Source: a virus. Taken from it: DNA of 22,655 nt. The notes below the pieces were generated by a model that searched no databases, had not been told where the DNA came from, and saw only the letters and a list, made by a program, of their open reading frames with translations. The translations under genes were made by a program, and so were the position numbers. The stretch is taken from the IMG/VR virus record IMGVR_UViG_3300025128_000372, positions 1-22,655 of that record, one strand, 5' to 3'. Below are positions 13,875 to 20,940 of the stretch, in pieces (the stretch's first letter is position 1; each line of letters starts with the position of its first letter).

Positions 13875-14572
13875 AACAAGCAGACGTATACATCGGGTTT
13901 GACCCGTCAGAGTCGGTAGCGGCATCGGTCCTACAGCACTCGATCAGGGCTAGGTCATCTATTCCGGTGCGGGTCACGCTATTGATGCTGGACCAACTGA
14001 GAGAAATCCATAAAAGAGAAAGACACCAGTTGCAAAGCACGGAGTTCTCATTTACCCGTTTTTTAACACCGTATCTGAATCGCTACTCGTCACACTCTAT
14101 ATATATGGACTGCGATATGCTGATGCTTGGGGATATAGCGGACCTATATCAAGAAGCGGAGCAAACGTATGCTCCCGTCAGTGTGGTCAAGCACGACTAC
14201 AAGCCCGAAAACACGGTGAAAATGCTAGGCCAAAAACAAACGCAGTATGAGAAAAAGAACTGGTCATCGTTGATGGTGTTCTGGGGAAAGCACTACGACT
14301 GTATGCATCTAACGCCAGAAGTAGTGGACGAGGAGTCAGGGCTGCATCTGCATCAGTTCGCGTGGGCCACTGACGTTGGAGAAATAGACGGCAGGTGGAA
14401 CCACTTGGTTGGGTACGATGAAAGACCACTTGAAGATATAGCTATGTTACACTGGACAGAGGGCGGTCCGTGGTGGGATCGTTACAGCAACACCGAATAT
14501 TCAGATATTTGGTTTGAAGAAAAAGAGAGGATGGAACAGAGCTACGAGCGACCCAAGGCGGTGACAGCATGA
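13868..14572 (+). CDS. Glycosyltransferase with DxD motif (GT8-like)
   Basis: The 234-residue product reads as a small GT-A transferase. The start VYIGFDPSES (residues 7-16) and STEFSFTRFLTPYL (about 57-70) precede a metal-binding D81-C82-D83 in IYMDCDMLML. W-S-S-L-M-V-F-W (about 131-138) follows, and MLHWTEGGPWW lies near the end (about 195-205), a common closing motif of GT8-like proteins (histidine plus GG-P-W). It has no membrane segment. It is the last of the four sugar genes: its ATG overlaps the fusion gene by 7 bases and its TGA overlaps the next start as ATGA. Donor and acceptor are unknown. Exact CAZy family is a judgement from motif spacing. Confidence 0.75.
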   Translation: MLKQADVYIGFDPSESVAASVLQHSIRARSSIPVRVTLLMLDQLREIHKRERHQLQSTEFSFTRFLTPYLNRYSSHSIYMDCDMLMLGDIADLYQEAEQTYAPVSVVKHDYKPENTVKMLGQKQTQYEKKNWSSLMVFWGKHYDCMHLTPEVVDEESGLHLHQFAWATDVGEIDGRWNHLVGYDERPLEDIAMLHWTEGGPWWDRYSNTEYSDIWFEEKERMEQSYERPKAVTA

Positions 14573-14739
14573 CTGAAAACCAACCGACAGGAAGAAGACG
14601 TAGTATAATGGCTCAACGTGTTGTCGAGACAGGCGATGATAATAAAGTAGCTGAGACACCTAAAAAACCGAAGCGGAAGCGCCGCAGGAAACGAGGTAGC
14701 GATGGCAACACTATCAGAACTAGTCAACGAAGTCAGTGA
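14569..14739 (+). CDS. Small Arg/Lys-rich basic protein, 56 residues
   Basis: The ATG at 14569 overlaps the previous stop (ATGA), with AAGGCGG just upstream. The 56-residue product has an arginine cluster at 9-11 and a dense basic block at 32-42 (KKPKRKRRRKR), ending in a Ser/Thr/Gln tail. It resembles basic nucleic-acid-binding peptides. It overlaps the tail adaptor gene by 38 bases; that gene's ribosome-binding site lies inside this frame, so coupling is likely. It may be a DNA- or RNA-binding accessory, or a virion component. The coupled start makes it likely real, but the function is unknown. Confidence 0.5.
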   Translation: MTENQPTGRRRSIMAQRVVETGDDNKVAETPKKPKRKRRRKRGSDGNTIRTSQRSQ

Positions 14740-15313
14740 CGATTTAGCGAGAACAGACTTAACTGCTCAATGCTCGGACGCAGTGGTGATGGCGATACGC
14801 CATTATGATCACAAGCGTTGGTGGTTTAACGAAGCTTCGGCAACATTCACCACAACCGCATCTACTACGACCTACGCATTACCGTCAGACTTTCGCGCAG
14901 TCGATTATGTAGAGGCTCGACTGACAGGGGATGAGTTTCAAGAGGTGCAACCGCTAGACTTTCCGGCTATTAAAAAGATGCTGGAAGGAACGTCTGTCAC
15001 GGGATATCCAGAAGCGTATGCGATCCGTGACGAGAAGATGTGGTTAGCCTATACGCCAAACGACGCATATACGGTCAGGTTGTACTATTTGAGGTCGCTG
15101 TCTGAATTAACGGCAGGAGCGTCAAATGCCTGGACTACAGATTGCAAGGATTTAATTCGCGCTCACGCTAGCAGAACAGTTGCGACGAGGACGCTCCATG
15201 ATGGAGAGTTAGCGTCTTTTATGTCAGCTATTGAGCAGACAGAGCTAACACGTTTATTAGCCGAGAATGATAAGCGGGTGGCGACAAACTCCAAAGTAAC
15301 GCCAGTTTATTAG
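14702..15313 (+). CDS. Tail adaptor / head completion protein (P22 gp4-like)
   Basis: The protein should bind under the portal ring and begin tail assembly. The 203 residues match the P22 gp4-like pattern. An N-terminal helix TLSELVNEVSDDLARTDLTAQ (about 2-22) precedes AIRHYDHKRWWFNEA (about 31-46). A beta segment TTTYALPSDFRAVDYVEARL follows (about 54-73). YRNxxW-like contacts are absent, but GYPEAYAIRDEKMWL (about 101-115) and a helical end with LIRAHASRTV and MSAIEQTELTRLL are present. Order matches P22, where gp4 follows the coat gene, apart from the inserted sugar cassette. The ATG sits behind CGAGGTAGCG. Confidence 0.8.
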   Translation: MATLSELVNEVSDDLARTDLTAQCSDAVVMAIRHYDHKRWWFNEASATFTTTASTTTYALPSDFRAVDYVEARLTGDEFQEVQPLDFPAIKKMLEGTSVTGYPEAYAIRDEKMWLAYTPNDAYTVRLYYLRSLSELTAGASNAWTTDCKDLIRAHASRTVATRTLHDGELASFMSAIEQTELTRLLAENDKRVATNSKVTPVY

Positions 15314-15314
15314 C

Positions 15315-16808
15315 ATGGAATGGATGAAACTAAAATTCGGGGAATGGTTGCCAGATCAACCGGACTTTGAAAATCCTGGCGCTACGGTTGCAACGAACTG
15401 CTATGCAGGGGCTACATCTTACAAGCCGATAAAATCTATAGAGGCATACAGCGACGAGATAGGGCTGGCTGGCGGTGATTTTATTCGCGGCGCAGTTTCA
15501 TGTAAGGACGCGACAAACACCGCACGAGTTTATGCGGGCGATGCCGGAAATATGTATCGTCTGTCCGCACAATCGTTTGATGCGATAGCAACAGGGTTTA
15601 CTGGAACAGCGACTCAGAACGTATGGAATTTCGCGAACTACGGACCGGAAAGACTGCTAGCTACAAATTTTATGAACGCGATCCAAAAGATTGTTCATGG
15701 CACAAGCATCGGCGCATTAGGCGGAAATCCGCCACGAGCAAAATACATACAGACCGTCAGAGATTTTGTGGTTTTAGGCTGGATCAATGACGGAAGCGAC
15801 AGGCCGAACCGAGTGCAGTGGTCTGGGTACAATGATTCGGAGTTCTGGCAAGCGGGTGACATCGCCAGACAATCAGATTATCAGGACATATATGAAGGTG
15901 GCTGGATCACAGGACTGGCCGAAACAGGCGGTAGTTGTTTGGTGATCCAGGAGGAAGCAGTCACCCTCATGCAGTACGTCGGTCCGCCATTGATATTCTC
16001 GTTTACCAGATTAGCTAATTCTGTAGGAAGCCGAACGCCGAGAAGTATTATTACGCACTCCGATAGAGTGTGGTGGTGGGGAACCAATGAAATCTGGGAA
16101 TTTAGCGGCGGTCAAATTAAGCCGATAGCAGGGGAGAAGGTCGCAGACTTTTGGGCTAATGACTACGACACAAGCTACCAAGAGAGAGTTAGTGTCGGCA
16201 TAGATAGGACGCATAAGCTAGTAATCTGGAGTTATCCCAGTAATACGTCTACTGGGGGAGTCCCTAACCGTTTGTTGATTTATGCATGGGATACGGGAAG
16301 GTGGACAAAAGCAGAAGTCACAGGGGATACCATTTTTCATCATTTGAGCGCGGGCAAGACCTTAGAGGAAATGGATGCAATTAGCGACGACGTAGACACC
16401 TCGACCTGGGCGCTGAGTTTTGACCATTCGATCTGGAAGGGCGGCGATATTTCGCAGGGCATTTTCAAAAACAAAAAAATGCATCTTTTCAGCGGCTCTC
16501 CGATGTCCGCGACAATCGACACGCCAGAGTTCAAAGCGCCGACAGGAAAGACCATAGAAGTGATGGGCGCGAAGCCTTTACACGAGGGCGGGGATGCACA
16601 ACTGTCCATAGGCACTCGGTCTGTGCAAAGCGAGAGCGCGACCTACACCACGAACACCAGCGTTAACCGTTTCGGAGAGGTCAATTTACGCAAGTCTGGC
16701 AAGTTTGTGAGAGGTCGTATGCATTTGCAAGGAAGTTGGTCGCAGGCCATTGGCTTAGAGCTACAGGTCAGGGGTGCGGCAACAAGAAAGAGAAGCGCAG
16801 ATGGTTGA
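15315..16808 (+). CDS. Packaged-DNA stabilisation protein (P22 gp10-like)
   Basis: This protein closes the portal-adaptor channel after DNA packaging. The 497-residue product starts MEWMKLKFGEWLPDQPDFENPGATVATN, a typical opening for the gp10 family, and continues as a beta-rich protein with propeller-like segments. These include FIRGAVSCKD, NVWNFANYGPERLLATN, DFVVLGWINDG and VQWSGYNDSEFW (residues about 150-180). SDRVWWWGTNEIWEFSGG near 252-270 and a GRWTKAEV strand further on fit the family. The start lies one base after the previous stop, with a weak ribosome-binding site, so coupling from the gp4-like gene is likely. Its end overlaps the next start by 8 bases. Order gp4-gp10 is as in P22. 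Confidence 0.8.
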   Translation: MEWMKLKFGEWLPDQPDFENPGATVATNCYAGATSYKPIKSIEAYSDEIGLAGGDFIRGAVSCKDATNTARVYAGDAGNMYRLSAQSFDAIATGFTGTATQNVWNFANYGPERLLATNFMNAIQKIVHGTSIGALGGNPPRAKYIQTVRDFVVLGWINDGSDRPNRVQWSGYNDSEFWQAGDIARQSDYQDIYEGGWITGLAETGGSCLVIQEEAVTLMQYVGPPLIFSFTRLANSVGSRTPRSIITHSDRVWWWGTNEIWEFSGGQIKPIAGEKVADFWANDYDTSYQERVSVGIDRTHKLVIWSYPSNTSTGGVPNRLLIYAWDTGRWTKAEVTGDTIFHHLSAGKTLEEMDAISDDVDTSTWALSFDHSIWKGGDISQGIFKNKKMHLFSGSPMSATIDTPEFKAPTGKTIEVMGAKPLHEGGDAQLSIGTRSVQSESATYTTNTSVNRFGEVNLRKSGKFVRGRMHLQGSWSQAIGLELQVRGAATRKRSADG

Positions 16809-17163
16809 TACGCTCGCTCCGGCAGGGTTATTAGCCCAGATGTCGACGGCGGCAACGTCAGGGCCGACTCTGGCCTATAGCGCCGTGCATCACAGCGAAA
16901 TTAAACGAATGGTAGTGGTTAATACGAATTTGAGCGCTACGGCAGGACAATGCACGATCTACCACGCAGACAATGGAGAGGGATTTTCAGCGGGAAATGC
17001 GCTAAGATTTGGGCATAGCATCGCGGCGAAAACGCACTTTGAGATTGTCGCAAACGATGATGGTAGTGGTATCAGTGTGAAAGCGGGAGGTAAAATCGGA
17101 GTGAACGCCACGACGAGCAGTATGACGTTATCCATTTACGGAACCACAAGGGCGGGTCGATAA
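16801..17163 (+). CDS. Small beta-rich tail or fibre-base protein, 120 residues
   Basis: I choose the ATG at 16801 (overlapping the stabilisation gene end) over an upstream GTG at 16774 that lies inside that gene. The product is Ser/Thr/Gly/Ala-rich with alternating hydrophobics. It has the general plan of small phage structural beta-sandwich proteins: LLAQ near the start, a strand RMVVVNTNLSATAGQCTIY (about 37-55), an H-S-I-A-A-K-T-H-F turn, AGGKIGVNA, and a final SMTLSIYGTTRAGR. It replaces P22 gp26/gp14 in order, so a tail-knob or fibre-attachment role is plausible. It is not a trimeric coiled-coil needle. It ends in TAATG, coupled to the next gene. Confidence 0.6.
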   Translation: MVDTLAPAGLLAQMSTAATSGPTLAYSAVHHSEIKRMVVVNTNLSATAGQCTIYHADNGEGFSAGNALRFGHSIAAKTHFEIVANDDGSGISVKAGGKIGVNATTSSMTLSIYGTTRAGR

Positions 17164-18431
17164 TGGCTGTGCCAGGGAATCCCATACCGCAAAATTTATC
17201 TCCTGCCATGCAAGAGGCGGTTCTTGCGGCACGGAAAGAAGTCGCGGAAGGCCCGAGGAGTCTCGCTCGAAGAGGAGTGAGAGAAGGGAAGGCAGGAAGA
17301 ACAGGTGGCTATCCCAGGCTGAATCTAAGCATGGATAGGCCATCATACGACTGGACTAACCCAGCGATCATGGAGTTACAAAAACATACCTACAATGCGA
17401 AAAATCTTCCGTATGCAACACATGGCATAGGTATCGCGAATTACGGTTGGAATCGCAACAATATTGACCGGAATGTGAAGCTTGGCAGAGACAGAAAAAA
17501 AGCGGGCGATAAAAGCGGGGGTATGGCCGAGATATACGATGATATGCTGGTTTGGGCGAACAAGTACAAGCCAGAAAGCGGCCTCGCAAATTACATCAAA
17601 ACAGGCAAAGAGGGCAAGGGTTACGATACTGACGATGTATTACGAGCCGCAGATTATGGGTTAAGGGAGACTGCCCGACAACAGCAGACTAAGGGAAACT
17701 TTCTCAAGGATATGGTGCTGGGCAATCTGGGTACGATTGCAGGCGCAGCGATGTTAGCGTTTCCAGCAACAGCGCCGTTTGCGGTAGCCGCCGGAACGGT
17801 AGGCCAAGGGCTTCAAAGCGGGACAGGATTTTTGAGACCCAGACAGGAAGCCGGATGGGGAGCAGGATTAAGAGGCGCGGCGCAAGGCTACTCAACAACT
17901 AGCGCGTTGGCGGGGGGATTAAACCAAGCGGGCTATCAAGTGCCAGCGCAACGGGTTCCATTTGTGGGAGAATTGCCAGCCCCTCTTCAGCCGTATGGCA
18001 CAGATCCGGTTATGGCGGGACCGCCAAGAAACCAAACCGTATTGCAGAAAGCTACGGATTTTATGAAGAAATATGGGATGCCGTACTCGGCGGCAATGAG
18101 TTTAGCTCGATCCGCCGAAGAAGCAAAACTGGGAGCGATGCCAACATCCGAACGACTTGCGGTAGAAGGGCGATTGCCAGTGGCGACATTTGGTGGCGAC
18201 AACCCAGCGTCAGAGTCTTTTGCAGTTCCCGACATCTGGAGTAATCGCGGAGTAGCTGGCGGAGTAACTGGCGGAGCGGCGATCTCAGATGATATTCCGA
18301 ATGTGAACAACAATTTATATTACAACCAGTTAGCGCATCAACTAGCGTTTGGCGGTCCTGGCCCAAGGCGGGGAAACCCGTTCTTATCGCCAGTGGTTCA
18401 CGCCCCGCCGTTGGTGTTCCCAACAGCTTAG
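17163..18431 (+). CDS. Internal virion / ejection-type protein, 422 residues
   Basis: I recognise no enzyme motif. The N-terminal third is basic and Tyr/Asn-rich (NPAIMELQKHTYNAKNL, YGWNRNNIDRNVKLGRDRKK at about 75-105). A hydrophobic Ala/Gly stretch spans about 190-217 (GTIAGAAMLAFPATAPFAVA). The rest is low-complexity Gly/Pro/Ala-rich, with a short tandem repeat near residues 363-371, and it ends proline-rich. A hydrophobic Ala/Gly patch within a soluble protein is typical of podovirus internal head proteins that are ejected to bridge the membranes (functional analogues of P22 gp7/gp20/gp16). The start overlaps the previous stop as TAATG. The assignment rests on composition and order. Confidence 0.55.
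   Translation: MAVPGNPIPQNLSPAMQEAVLAARKEVAEGPRSLARRGVREGKAGRTGGYPRLNLSMDRPSYDWTNPAIMELQKHTYNAKNLPYATHGIGIANYGWNRNNIDRNVKLGRDRKKAGDKSGGMAEIYDDMLVWANKYKPESGLANYIKTGKEGKGYDTDDVLRAADYGLRETARQQQTKGNFLKDMVLGNLGTIAGAAMLAFPATAPFAVAAGTVGQGLQSGTGFLRPRQEAGWGAGLRGAAQGYSTTSALAGGLNQAGYQVPAQRVPFVGELPAPLQPYGTDPVMAGPPRNQTVLQKATDFMKKYGMPYSAAMSLARSAEEAKLGAMPTSERLAVEGRLPVATFGGDNPASESFAVPDIWSNRGVAGGVTGGAAISDDIPNVNNNLYYNQLAHQLAFGGPGPRRGNPFLSPVVHAPPLVFPTA
18249..18272 (+). repeat. Tandem 12-base repeat coding Gly-Val-x-Gly
   Basis: GGAGTAGCTGGC (18249-18260) is followed by GGAGTAACTGGC (18261-18272), one base apart in sequence, and then a partly matching GGAGCGGCG. It encodes a G-V-A-G / G-V-T-G linker in the ejection-type protein and is prone to copy-number change. 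Confidence 0.6.
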
Positions 18432-18446
18432 TTAGAGGTTAAGTAA

Positions 18447-19256
18447 ATGGCAATCGAGACGACAACTCAAACAGGTTACTCCGCACCGTGGATGCAACAG
18501 CAACCATATTTGACCACAGGCTTTGAAGAGTCGCTACAAGCTTTACGTCAGGGCGGGCCACAAGTATATCAGGGTAGAACATATACGCCTTTTAGCGGAC
18601 AAACGAATCGCGCCTTGGGAATGATGGAAAATTTAGCGACTCAGGGATCTCCCGTAGACCTTGCAAACACCCAGTTAGCAGAACGAACACTGCGAGGCGA
18701 TTTTCTTACGCCGGAGAGCAATCCTTACCTCCAGGCTTATTATGAGCGGGCGGCTGAAAGTATCCAGCCTAACATAGCATCTATGTTTGGCGCAGGAGGG
18801 CGGACAGGGAGCGGAGCGCAGTCGATGGCATTGGGTCGAGGTTTAGCAGATGCGGCTTCGGGTATTTTCGGGGGAGCTTATGGCGACGAGAGAACCAGAC
18901 AGATGCAAATGTCTCAATTAGCTCCGGCGATATCGAATCAACGATATGCGGACGCTCAACGACTCATGGGTGTTGGTAGTGCTCTCGAGGGGCAGTCCGA
19001 TTTGCGTTTGCAAGATCGCATTAGGAGATTCAACGCTTTGCAAAACAGACCGGAGGCGGCTTTAAACCAGTACCTAGCGAGAATTACAGGTAATTATGGG
19101 GGCGCGACAGCACAGACAACGCAATCGCCACTGTACCAACCTAGCGGCGGCCAGAGATTCCTGGGCGGAGCCATGATGGGCGCTAGTATGTTTCCAGACA
19201 ATCCGTGGGCTGGCGCTCTGATGGGCGGCAGCGGCGGTTACTTACTAGGAGCGTAA
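18447..19256 (+). CDS. Internal virion / ejection-type protein, 269 residues
   Basis: The layout is one I associate with a widespread uncharacterised family in structural operons of podoviruses and metagenomic phages. It has an aromatic start (SAPWMQQQPYLTTGFEE), a TYTPFSGQT element (about 45-53), and a 'LANTQLAERTLRGDFLTPESNPYL' type segment (about 72-95). A helical YYERAAESIQPNIASMFGAGGRTGSGAQS core (about 98-127) follows, then GRGLADAASGIFGGAY and a helix ending ERTRQMQMSQLAP. The C-terminal part is Gly/Met-rich with a weak hydrophobic helix (FLGGAMMGASMF). An AGAGGT precedes the ATG. It likely takes the place of P22 gp7, but no measured function is implied. Confidence 0.6.
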   Translation: MAIETTTQTGYSAPWMQQQPYLTTGFEESLQALRQGGPQVYQGRTYTPFSGQTNRALGMMENLATQGSPVDLANTQLAERTLRGDFLTPESNPYLQAYYERAAESIQPNIASMFGAGGRTGSGAQSMALGRGLADAASGIFGGAYGDERTRQMQMSQLAPAISNQRYADAQRLMGVGSALEGQSDLRLQDRIRRFNALQNRPEAALNQYLARITGNYGGATAQTTQSPLYQPSGGQRFLGGAMMGASMFPDNPWAGALMGGSGGYLLGA

Positions 19257-19257
19257 A

Positions 19258-20919
19258 ATGGCGAATCCATTAAGTCCGTTCATTACAGGGGCGCAGAACC
19301 TTTATGGAAACGTGACAGGCGCTCTCGGGGGCGCAGATTTACAAGGCGCTCTGTCGAACCCGATGTTTCTGTATGGCGCTAGTATTTTAGGCAGAGGCCA
19401 AACACGAGCGCCCCAGCCTTTGTTTGATATGCAGACTTTCGCGCAAGCACAACAAATGGCAGATATGTATAAGCGCAGACAGTTCTTTTCCGATCTAGCC
19501 GAAGACCAGCAAAAATACGAAGGCCAGTTGGACCGCTTTCAAGATTTTGCAACAAATGTGGGGAACGTGGCGCGAGATTATGAGACAGAATATACAGGCA
19601 CTCAAGAAGATATATTAGAAGAATATACACCGGATGATACTTACGAGGGCGTTACGGCGGGGTTTCCACTAGACCCAAGCGATATAGATACAGCCGCATA
19701 TAGGGAGCGTTTGTTGGATGAAGGGGTGCGACTGGCTCCGACAGGCGGTAGCCCAGAGATGGTTGACGCAGACATTGGCGTAAGAGGCACAGTAGCGACT
19801 TTAGGTGAAGGGGCTTCTTTCCCTGCCGCCCTCGCGGTAGACCCAGTGAGCGGAGAGGTAATGACCCCCGCGCCAGAACTGATGGCAGACCCCCTTAGTC
19901 GGGAGAATTTAACAAACAGGCTGTTACAGAGCGGCGTACCAGCTTTGCAACAGGCGGGGCTACAAGAGAAGTTTAGACCGCCAAGCCTGATGGCTGTTGA
20001 CCCGTGGACACAATTATACGATCCAAGAACAGGTAAGTTTGTGAACATGGGTGGCGCTGGTGGCGCTGGTGGGGCAGGGGCAGCGATATTCGACCCCAGG
20101 CTTATGAGCGCGGGATACAAAGCAGCGTTGAGTGAAGGAATACCGCCAACTTTACCAGATGGATCACCAAACCCTGTGTTTGCAAACCGAGTGCGAACAT
20201 TAAACGAGAAAACAGAACGCACAGGCCCAGCTACAATAGGCACAAAATTACGAGAATTAAGAACGGCAAAAACCGAAGGTGGTATAACTGAAGAAGGGTA
20301 CGAAAATCAAGTAGAACAATTATTGCGTAACCAGTGGATAAATAATATTACTGAATCTGATAAGCAAATAGAAAAAGACGTAGCTAAAAAATTTACTAAT
20401 TGGCAATTTCAAGGTGGCAGGTTCCAAGATTTAGCAGACATAAATCAAGTAGAACAGGTGATTCAAGATTTTGTAGATAATAGACCAATAACTGGCAACA
20501 TTTTAACTAATAGATTGCCAAAATTTGTACAAACAAAACTCAATCCAAATGCTGTAATGTCAAAAGATAAAATTTTAGAAATAACTCAAAGAACTTTACG
20601 GGAAATATTAGGCGCACAATTTACAGAGAAAGAAGGAGAGTTAATAATGAGCAGGGCATGGAATACAGAGTTGCCCGCTAAAGAATTAGCTAAACGAGCG
20701 CAAAAAATGGTTGCAATATTAAGAGCAAAACAAAATCAATTAAATGAAGGGTATAAGTATTGGCGTACTGAAAAAATAGACATAGAAAATTTATCTTATA
20801 AACCAGCACGATCAATATTAGGTTTTGAGCAACAGGACTTTATGACAGCAGATGACTTTCTGGAGACTTTAGACTTAGACCAACAATCGGAATTAAGTGG
20901 GACAAAAGTATCACTGTAG
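19258..20919 (+). CDS. Internal virion / ejection-type protein with composite composition, 553 residues
   Basis: The gene starts one base after the previous stop behind TAGGAGC. Residues 1-50 are Gly/Ala-rich with SNPMFLYGASILGRG. A helical, charged region (about 60-120) follows, then a Pro/Glu/Asp-rich middle. A Gly/Ala linker at 265-276 (GGAGGAGGAGAA) comes next, and then a distinct helical C-terminal region (about 330-530). That region includes NRPITGNILTNRLPKF and LREILGAQFTEKEGELIMSRAWN (about 440-465), which resembles a C-terminal segment I recall in several phage internal proteins. From about 20220 to 20820 the DNA falls to about 31% GC, against roughly 50-57% before and after. The frame stays open, so it is a fusion or recombinant region rather than a broken gene. 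Confidence 0.6.
   Translation: MANPLSPFITGAQNLYGNVTGALGGADLQGALSNPMFLYGASILGRGQTRAPQPLFDMQTFAQAQQMADMYKRRQFFSDLAEDQQKYEGQLDRFQDFATNVGNVARDYETEYTGTQEDILEEYTPDDTYEGVTAGFPLDPSDIDTAAYRERLLDEGVRLAPTGGSPEMVDADIGVRGTVATLGEGASFPAALAVDPVSGEVMTPAPELMADPLSRENLTNRLLQSGVPALQQAGLQEKFRPPSLMAVDPWTQLYDPRTGKFVNMGGAGGAGGAGAAIFDPRLMSAGYKAALSEGIPPTLPDGSPNPVFANRVRTLNEKTERTGPATIGTKLRELRTAKTEGGITEEGYENQVEQLLRNQWINNITESDKQIEKDVAKKFTNWQFQGGRFQDLADINQVEQVIQDFVDNRPITGNILTNRLPKFVQTKLNPNAVMSKDKILEITQRTLREILGAQFTEKEGELIMSRAWNTELPAKELAKRAQKMVAILRAKQNQLNEGYKYWRTEKIDIENLSYKPARSILGFEQQDFMTADDFLETLDLDQQSELSGTKVSL
20050..20067 (+). repeat. Tandem 9-base repeat GGTGGCGCT, Gly-Gly-Ala linker
   Basis: Two exact copies of GGTGGCGCT (20050-20058, 20059-20067) are followed by a diverged GGTGGGGCA. 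Together they encode a flexible Gly/Ala linker in the ejection-type protein, between its acidic first half and the AT-rich second half. Confidence 0.65.
20220..20820 (+). other. AT-rich composition island inside the ejection-type gene
   Basis: Hand counts per 60-base line give 22-43% GC for 20341-20820 (149 of 480, about 31%). Sampled lines upstream (19741-19800) are near 57%. Codons shift to AAA, GAA, TTA and ATA/ATT. The reading frame is continuous, so this is a transferred or recombined coding segment, or a segment under different selection, rather than a non-coding insertion. Confidence 0.7.
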
Positions 20920-20940
20920 CGACTTAAGGAAAGGCGACAA

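Noticed and set aside
19641-20243. A 200-residue minus-strand open frame
   Set aside because: It is antisense to the GC-rich part of a continuous plus-strand gene and is Pro/Ser/Ala low complexity, typical of a shadow frame. The same applies to the minus-strand frames at 5702-6223 and 22041-22559.
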